Assembly: GCA_040397785.1 (NCBI GenBank)
Contig: JBBAVI010000008.1
Span: 1 to 64,000 of the forward strand
Direction of reading: 5' to 3'
Length of the DNA: 64,000 nt
From: M3007 sp040397785
GTDB lineage: Bacteria > Bacteroidota > Bacteroidia > Chitinophagales > Saprospiraceae
The translations under genes were made by a program, and so were the position numbers. The notes beneath the pieces were generated by a model. The model was given only the letters and a program-made list of their open reading frames with translations. It was not told the DNA's origin and searched no databases. How positions within the stretch are numbered: position 1 is the stretch's first letter; every line of letters starts with the position of its first letter. This document shows positions 58,390 to 64,000 of the stretch, piece by piece.

Positions 58390-60372
58390 TTAGTATGCCA
58401 GCAGTTTTTCAATCGTCTTTTTCATCCGCTCCACGGGAAAAAAATTCTGCTCCAATGGAATCGCAAATGGAACCGGCGTGTCCAAACTGGCAGCCCGCAT
58501 CACCGGCGCATCCAGATGTTCAAACAAGTTTTCGGTGATCCAGGCTGCAATTTCGCCACCAATACCGCCAAAAAGGGTGTCTTCATGTAAAATCAGCACG
58601 CGGTTGGTCTTTTTTACCGAAGTGGTAATGGCTTCATAATCAAGCGGTACCAAGGAACGCAGATCAACAATATCGGCATCTAATTGCATTTCATCGGCTA
58701 TTTTTTCTGCCCAGCGACAACCGAGGCCGTAGGTCAGGATGCTCAGTTGTTGGCCGTCTCGTACTTTGCGGGCTTTGCCGATTTCAACCGTATAAAAACC
58801 ATCGGGAATCGGGCCGCTTTCGGAGCGATACATTCCCTTATGCTCAAAAAACATCACCGGATTCGGATCTTCAAATGCCGCCAACAACAGGCCTTTGGCG
58901 TCGTAAGGTGTGCTTGGGTACACCACTTTCAAACCCGGAACATGGGTAAACCAGGCTTCGTTGCTTTGGGAGTGAAAGGGCCCCGCGCCGGTGCCCCCGC
59001 CCGTGGGCATGCGTACGACCACATCGGCCGCTTGCCCCCAACGCCAGTGCAATTTGGCTAAATTATTCACGATTTGATTGAATCCACAGGTGACAAAATC
59101 GGCGAATTGCATTTCCACCATACTTTTCATGCCTTTCAGGCTCAATCCGAGGCTGATACCCACAATGGCACTCTCGCATAAAGGCGTGTTGCGTACGCGG
59201 TCCTTGCCAAATAAATCAACAAATCCCTGGGTTATTTTGAAAACGCCACCATAATGGGCAATATCCTGTCCCATCAGCACCAGCGATGGATGACGCTGCA
59301 TGGCCTCGCGCAAACCTTCCGAAATACCATCTATAAACCGCAAATCACGCACCGCGCCCGTTGGTTCCATGGCGGTATTGTGAAAAGGCGCATACACATC
59401 GGCCAATTCTTCGTCGGTATCAGCAACGGGTTCGGGTTCATTGAACATCACATCCACGGCGTCTTGTACTGTTTGTTTGTATGTTTTACGCAGGTTTTCG
59501 GCGTAGGCTTCAGTCAAGATGCCTTCTTTGAGCAGCCATTTTTCAAAGTTATCGAGTGGGTCTTTTTGGGCCCACGCGTCCATCATTTCCTGGGGGACGT
59601 ATTTGGTGCCACTGGCTTCTTCATGTCCGCGCATGCGGAAAGTGACGCATTCGAGCAGGAAAGGTTCGGGGTTTTCGCGGAGTTCGGCGGCCACTTTTTG
59701 CAGGGTGGAATATACTTCCAGGATGTTGTTGCCATCTATTTTGGCGCCGCGCATGCCGTACCCTAGTGCGCGATCTACTAAATCTTTGCAGGCGTATTGT
59801 TCGCTAGGCAGCGTTGAGAGGCCATAACCGTTATTTTCAATAACAAAAATGACGGGTAGTTTCCACACAGCAGCTACATTGAGCGCTTCGTGGAATTCCC
59901 CTTGGCTGGTGGCGCCTTCGCCGGTAAATGCGAGTGAAACGCGGCCTTCCTGTTTGAGTTTATGGGCCATGGCCACACCGGCAGCCAGGGAAAGTTGTGG
60001 ACCGAGGTGCGAAATCATGCCAACGATGTGGTGTTCCATCGCGCCAAAGTGAAAAGAACGGTCGCGGGCTTTGGTGTAGCCTAGGCGTTTGCCTTGCCAC
60101 TGACAAAACAGTCGGTTGAGCGGCATGTCGCGGGCGGTAAATACGCCCAAATTGCGGTGCATGGTAAAAATGACTTCATCCGGCAACAAGGCGGTGGCTG
60201 CACCCACAGCGATTGCTTCCTGCCCGATGCCGCTAAACCACTTGGATATTTTGCCCTGGCGCAGTAGGTTGAGCATTTTTTCTTCAATGAGCCGGGGTTT
60301 TACCAATTGCTCATACAGGTGCAGGAGGGTTTCTTTTTTGAAGCCTTTTTTATTGTATTTGATCAGGGACAT
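58390..60372 (-). CDS. 2-oxoacid dehydrogenase E1, fused alpha and beta subunits
   Basis: A 660-residue thiamine-diphosphate enzyme, probably branched-chain 2-oxoacid (2-oxoisovalerate) dehydrogenase E1. The alpha half (about 1-325) has GIGQEAIAVGA and the ThDP motif GEGATSQGEFHEALNVAAVW to ENNGYG. The beta half (from about 345) has PLCESAIVGISLGLSLKG, FADFVTCGFNQIVNN and the C-terminal LHEDTLFGGIGGEIAAWI. The fusion of alpha and beta is common in Bacteroidota. E2 and E3 genes are not nearby. The start at 60372 (MSLIKYN) replaces an in-frame ATG at 60546 inside the inverted repeat. Confidence 0.93.
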   Translation of the reverse strand: MSLIKYNKKGFKKETLLHLYEQLVKPRLIEEKMLNLLRQGKISKWFSGIGQEAIAVGAATALLPDEVIFTMHRNLGVFTARDMPLNRLFCQWQGKRLGYTKARDRSFHFGAMEHHIVGMISHLGPQLSLAAGVAMAHKLKQEGRVSLAFTGEGATSQGEFHEALNVAAVWKLPVIFVIENNGYGLSTLPSEQYACKDLVDRALGYGMRGAKIDGNNILEVYSTLQKVAAELRENPEPFLLECVTFRMRGHEEASGTKYVPQEMMDAWAQKDPLDNFEKWLLKEGILTEAYAENLRKTYKQTVQDAVDVMFNEPEPVADTDEELADVYAPFHNTAMEPTGAVRDLRFIDGISEGLREAMQRHPSLVLMGQDIAHYGGVFKITQGFVDLFGKDRVRNTPLCESAIVGISLGLSLKGMKSMVEMQFADFVTCGFNQIVNNLAKLHWRWGQAADVVVRMPTGGGTGAGPFHSQSNEAWFTHVPGLKVVYPSTPYDAKGLLLAAFEDPNPVMFFEHKGMYRSESGPIPDGFYTVEIGKARKVRDGQQLSILTYGLGCRWAEKIADEMQLDADIVDLRSLVPLDYEAITTSVKKTNRVLILHEDTLFGGIGGEIAAWITENLFEHLDAPVMRAASLDTPVPFAIPLEQNFFPVERMKKTIEKLLAY

Positions 60373-60445
60373 GCGTTGTTGTGGTGTGTTGAATTTGATT
60401 TGGGCGCAAAGTTCGGATTTAGAATTGAGATTTCTTAAAAAAAGG

Positions 60446-60531
60446 GGTTCCGCGGAGAAGCTTGGAGGGACGGAGTTACACGGAGAAAAAACTCTGTGCA
60501 ACTCCGTCCCTCTGAGCTTCTCCGCGGAACC
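60446..60531. repeat. Large imperfect inverted repeat
   Basis: Arms of about 40 bases pair with few mismatches: GGTTCCGCGGAGAAGCT with AGCTTCTCCGCGGAACC, and GAGGGACGGAGTT with AACTCCGTCCCTC. Outside, TTGAGATTT (60425-60433) and AAATCTCTCAA (60535-60545) extend it. The wording 'ACTCCGTCCCTCTGAG...TCTCCG' resembles repetitive palindromes seen in other Bacteroidota genomes, from memory. It sits between two divergent genes. Confidence 0.85.
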
Positions 60532-60558
60532 ATTTAAATCTCTCAAGTTTTGCTCTTT

Positions 60559-60588
60559 TTGTCCAAAACAGGATGAATCGTATATTTT
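60559..60588 (+). promoter_or_regulatory. Promoter of the M16 peptidase-aroB unit
   Basis: A -33 TTG (60559-60561) and a -7 TATATTTT (60581-60588; last base off consensus) are separated by 19 bases. Transcription would begin near 60595, about 65 bases before the ATG. Confidence 0.5.
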
Positions 60589-60659
60589 AAATTAAATTTT
60601 TCCTGAAAAGCGCTAACATCGCCGGACGAACAAGAATTTGTAAACCAAACCTAAATATT

Positions 60660-63419
60660 ATGAAAAATCCATGCTTAACGTTGCTGTTACTGGTTTTTGC
60701 CCAAATCGCCTGGCTTGCTCCGGTTTCGGCGCAAAATGCGGCCCTGCGTTTGCCTGCCGGGGTGCAAAAAATCACTGAAGTGGAAGGCATCACGGAATAC
60801 AGTTTCGATAATGGCCTGCATTTATTGCTGTTTCCTGATCAGTCGAAACCGATTATTACCGTAAATATCACGTACAAAGTAGGCTCGCGCCACGAAGATT
60901 ATGGCGAAACGGGCATGGCACACTTGCTGGAGCACTTGGTTTTTAAAGGTACGCCCAAGCATCCAAACATTCCATCGGAACTTTCTTCGCATGGTGCCCG
61001 CCCGAACGGTACCACTTCTTTTGATCGCACCAACTACTTCGAGACGTTTGATGCGACCGAAGATAACCTGCGTTGGGCGTTAGATCTGGAAAGTGACCGC
61101 ATGATCAATTCTTATATTGCACGGAAAGACCTTGAAAGTGAGTTTTCGGTAGTGCGCAGCGAATACGAATCGGGTGAAAACAATCCGGGTGGCGTGTTAT
61201 TCAAGCGCATTTTGGCTTCGGTGTACAATTTTCACAATTATGGCCACACGACCATTGGTGAAAAATCGGATATTGAAAAAGCGCCGATCGAGCGTTTGCA
61301 GGCTTTTTACCATAAATATTATCAACCCGATAATGCCGTATTGTTGGTAGCCGGAAAATTAGACCCGCAAAAAACGCTAGACCTGGTATCTGAATATTTT
61401 AGCAAAATTCCGCGTCCGGAGCGCAAATTGGTGCCTACTTACACTGAAGAACCCATTCAGGATGGTGAGCGCACCGTGACCTTGCGCCGCGCTGGTGATG
61501 TGCAGGTATTTGCTACTTTTTTCCGCGGGGCACCGGGTGCGCATCCCGATTACCCTGCCTTGTCGGTGTTAGCCAATATGCTGACTGATGAGCCTTCTGG
61601 CCGTTTGTACAAAGCCTTGGTAGAAACTAAAAAAGCCGTTTCGGTGGGCGGAGCTGCCAATGGCAATGCCGAAGCAGGTTGGACCTATTTTTTAGCCCAG
61701 GTAAATGAAGGTGGTTCGCTCGATAGTGCGCGCATGATCCTGCTGGATGTACTGGACGGATTGAAAAAAACACCGCCAACCGCCGATGAAGTAGAAAAAG
61801 CAAAAGCACGGATCCTGAAAAATCAGGAAATGTTCTTCAAACAAAGCGACCGGGTTGGTTTGTCTTTAAGTAACTATATAGGTGTAGGCGATTGGCGTTT
61901 GGTATTCCTCTACCGCGACCGCATTGAAAAAGTGACGCCGGAAGACGTATTGACGGTGGCCAACAAGTATTTCAAACCATCCAACCGTACCTTGGGTTAT
62001 TTTATCCCGGATAAAAATGCGGATCGTGCCGAAATTCCAATGGCGCCCGACGCATTCGAAATTTTGAAAGATTACAAGGGCCGCGCACCCATTGCGCAAG
62101 GAGAAGATTTTGACCCGACGCCAGAAGTAATTGAAAAACGGACGACACGCGGCAAATTGGCCAATGGCATGCAATACGCCCTTTTATCGAAAGAAAACCG
62201 GGGCGATGCAGTCAATGCAACCTTTACTTTCCGCATGGGCACCCCCGATGCGCTCAAAGGAAAATCCATGGCTTCTACTTATGTCGCCCAAATGCTGGAT
62301 AAAGGCATCGAAGGCAAAGACCGTCAGCAAATTAAAGAGGCGCTGGACAAATTGAAAGCACGCGTATTTATATATGGTGTGGAGCAAAATTTATTCGCGA
62401 CGGTGGAGACAGAACGCCAGCATTTGCCAGAAGTGATCAAATTGGTGGGCGATATGTTGCGCAAACCAACGTTCCCAGCCGCAGAGTTTGAAAAATTGAA
62501 AACAGAGGAACTTGCCAGTTTGGATGAACAAAAATCAGATCCGGAATCGTTGGCGCGCAACCAATACGATCGCCTCAGCAATCCGGAATACACCAAAGAC
62601 GATATCCGTTATATTCCAACCATTGAAGAGCAAATTGCAATGGTAAAAGCGCTGACTTTGGAAGACGTGAAAGATTTTCACAAGAAATTTTATGGCGGCA
62701 ACACGGCGGCAACAGGCGCGGTAGTAGGCGATTTTGACCAAAAAGTTATTGAAAAATCCCTTGCAGATGCGTTTGGCGGCTGGAAAAGTCCCGCAAAATA
62801 TGAGCGCCTGATAGAAGATTATACCCCCGTAACGCCTAAAACAGAAATGATCAACACGCCCGACAAATCCAATGCCGTGTATGTGGCAGGCTACGGTTTT
62901 GCGATGCGCAACGACGATCCAGCATACCCGGCGGTGACCATTGGTGGGTACATGTTGGGTGGTGGCTTTTTGAACAGCCGTTTAGCCGTACGCATTCGTC
63001 AGAAAGAAGGGTTGAGTTATACTGTTCGGGGCAGTTTTAGCGCCAGTCCGTTGGATAAAGATGCTGATTTTTCGGCCTACATGATTTACAACCCGGATAA
63101 CCTGGCAAAATTGGAAACCGCATTTAAAGAGGAAATTGAGCGGGTAAGCAAAGAAGGCTTTACCGCAGAAGAATTAGACGCTGCCAAATCAGGTTGGTTA
63201 AAATCGCGCAAAGTGAACCGCACTTCCGATGCAACCTTGGCAAGTACCTTAAGTAGTTACCTGTTTTATGGCCGAGACTTTTCTTTTGATAAGAAAATTG
63301 AAGACAACGTACAGAACCTCAGCACCACCCAGGTTAATGATGCCATGAAAAAATACCTCGATTACAGCAAAATTATTGCTGTAAAAGCAGGTTATTTTGA
63401 CAAAAAAGGCAAACCATAA
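60660..63419 (+). CDS. M16-family zinc peptidase, two-domain
   Basis: A 919-residue periplasmic peptidase (signal peptide about 1-24, ending VSAQ). The inverted zinc motif HLLEH is at residues 88-92, with the distal Glu in VVRSEYESGENNPGG. A second M16 unit follows from about residue 490 (LANGMQYALLSKENRGDAVN) and lacks the motif, as usual for the non-catalytic half. It probably degrades peptides. It is followed 8 bases later by aroB, so they are co-transcribed. Confidence 0.93.
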   Translation: MKNPCLTLLLLVFAQIAWLAPVSAQNAALRLPAGVQKITEVEGITEYSFDNGLHLLLFPDQSKPIITVNITYKVGSRHEDYGETGMAHLLEHLVFKGTPKHPNIPSELSSHGARPNGTTSFDRTNYFETFDATEDNLRWALDLESDRMINSYIARKDLESEFSVVRSEYESGENNPGGVLFKRILASVYNFHNYGHTTIGEKSDIEKAPIERLQAFYHKYYQPDNAVLLVAGKLDPQKTLDLVSEYFSKIPRPERKLVPTYTEEPIQDGERTVTLRRAGDVQVFATFFRGAPGAHPDYPALSVLANMLTDEPSGRLYKALVETKKAVSVGGAANGNAEAGWTYFLAQVNEGGSLDSARMILLDVLDGLKKTPPTADEVEKAKARILKNQEMFFKQSDRVGLSLSNYIGVGDWRLVFLYRDRIEKVTPEDVLTVANKYFKPSNRTLGYFIPDKNADRAEIPMAPDAFEILKDYKGRAPIAQGEDFDPTPEVIEKRTTRGKLANGMQYALLSKENRGDAVNATFTFRMGTPDALKGKSMASTYVAQMLDKGIEGKDRQQIKEALDKLKARVFIYGVEQNLFATVETERQHLPEVIKLVGDMLRKPTFPAAEFEKLKTEELASLDEQKSDPESLARNQYDRLSNPEYTKDDIRYIPTIEEQIAMVKALTLEDVKDFHKKFYGGNTAATGAVVGDFDQKVIEKSLADAFGGWKSPAKYERLIEDYTPVTPKTEMINTPDKSNAVYVAGYGFAMRNDDPAYPAVTIGGYMLGGGFLNSRLAVRIRQKEGLSYTVRGSFSASPLDKDADFSAYMIYNPDNLAKLETAFKEEIERVSKEGFTAEELDAAKSGWLKSRKVNRTSDATLASTLSSYLFYGRDFSFDKKIEDNVQNLSTTQVNDAMKKYLDYSKIIAVKAGYFDKKGKP

Positions 63420-63426
63420 TTGCAGC

Positions 63427-64000
63427 ATGAAACCAACTTTTCAACTACCGAATTATCCCATCTGGGTGGGGCCATTGGCGCAAACATTTCCAGCCTGGTT
63501 TGAGTCGGCAGGATATACCCAGGTGTTTTTGATAGCCGACGCGGAGACCCGCAAGCATTGTCTGCCTGTTTTTTTGCAAGAAACTGGGTTGTCTCCAGAT
63601 GTACCGGGTACGACCATTCCGGCAGGCGAACATTTTAAAAACATGCATACCTGCGCGCATATTTGGCAGGACATGTTGGCGGCGGGCCTGGATCGGAAAG
63701 CGCTGGTGATCAACCTGGGCGGCGGGGTAGTGGGCGATATGGGCGGATTTTGCGCGGCCACGTACAAGCGTGGAGTCGATTTTGTGCAAATACCCACCAC
63801 GTTATTGTCTATGACCGATGCATCGGTTGGTGGAAAGTTGGGCATTGATTTTAACGGTATCAAAAACGCAATCGGGTTGTTTGGCGACCCGGTTGCGGTT
63901 TTTGCCGATCCAATATTTTTTAACACCTTGTCGGAGCGGGAGTTACGCAGTGGGTTTGCGGAGGTGATCAAACATGCCATCATTGGCGACGCGGAATTAT
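63427..64000 (+). CDS. aroB: 3-dehydroquinate synthase (partial, 3' end beyond window)
   Basis: 191 codons of the second shikimate-pathway enzyme, which converts DAHP to 3-dehydroquinate with NAD and a metal ion. The ATG at 63427 starts MKPTFQLPNYPIWVG. The signatures are LVINLGGGVVGDMGGFCAAT, the KRGVDFVQIPTTLLSMTDAS loop, VGGKLGIDFNGIKNAIGLFG and RELRSGFAEVIKHA, where the last includes metal and substrate residues. The frame is open to 64000 without error. Confidence 0.97.
   Translation, partial: MKPTFQLPNYPIWVGPLAQTFPAWFESAGYTQVFLIADAETRKHCLPVFLQETGLSPDVPGTTIPAGEHFKNMHTCAHIWQDMLAAGLDRKALVINLGGGVVGDMGGFCAATYKRGVDFVQIPTTLLSMTDASVGGKLGIDFNGIKNAIGLFGDPVAVFADPIFFNTLSERELRSGFAEVIKHAIIGDAEL

Noticed and set aside
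60373..60546. N-terminal extension of the E1 fusion protein up to 60546
   Set aside because: It translates the palindromic repeat, while MSLIKYN at 60372 gives a normal E1 alpha start.
58390..63419. Prophage, plasmid or insertion-sequence genes anywhere in the window
   Set aside because: No transposase, integrase, phage structural or partition gene was recognised on either strand.

Overview
The window is a bacterial chromosome segment from the Bacteroidota, most likely the Saprospiria (Haliscomenobacter/Lewinella-like). The evidence is the full S10-spc-alpha ribosomal protein cluster with Bacteroidota-type zinc-free L36, S4 and S14. It also carries carboxypeptidase-regulatory-domain TonB receptors, a PorV/PorQ-family porin of the type 9 secretion system (T9SS), a fused alpha-beta 2-oxoacid dehydrogenase E1, and several promoters of the Bacteroidota TTG / TAnnTTTG type. 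The lineage is inferred from gene content and was not checked by a search. Positions 392-491 are a 100-N scaffold gap.

Layout. 1-1581 is accessory and repeat-rich: a GC-rich 22-bp tandem array beside the gap, two copies of a dispersed AT-rich repeat (a third lies near 5.5 kb), an attC-like hairpin and one small exported protein. 1582-4949 (minus) looks like a metal-uptake operon: a His/Cys-rich small protein, a ZnuD-like TonB receptor and a lipoprotein. Next come hpf, an aldehyde dehydrogenase, a PpiD/SurA-type foldase, metG with an HD-domain gene, an HtrA protease and a DUF4340 protein.

15064-32116 (minus) is a near-continuous run of 30 genes from rpsJ to rplQ, including secY, map, infA, rpmJ and rpoA. 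It has a strong promoter before rpsJ, a second well-formed promoter between rpsC and rplP, a structured rpsJ-rplC spacer, and stem-loops in several other spacers. Ribosomal protein S3 has a long Gly/Arg/Asn-rich tail and L17 a long acidic tail. Upstream are recO and an MtfA-like protein that appears to have lost its HExxH motif, then tRNA-Phe.

34205-44695 holds lpxK, glgB, a Crp/Fnr regulator, a glucosaminidase, an ECF sigma factor paired with an unusual inner-membrane/beta-barrel fusion protein, a TlpA-like thioredoxin, a probable lipoprotein and a 2-hydroxyacid dehydrogenase. 44757-53860 is a three-gene outer-membrane set: a 1218-residue OAR-like TonB receptor, a 1380-residue secreted protein with a T9SS-like C-terminal domain, and a PorV/PorQ-family protein. 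54094-64000 holds greA, a HIT protein, a GH113-like lipoprotein, an Old Yellow Enzyme, a conserved acidic protein, a SOUL heme-binding protein, the E1 fusion, an M16 peptidase and the 5' part of aroB.

Most of the window is housekeeping. The best candidates for something little described are the sigma/barrel-fusion pair (39246-41266), the TonB-giant protein-PorV triplet (44757-53860), the degenerate MtfA-like protein, the ribosomal-protein tails, and the RNA structures in the ribosomal operon and before greA.
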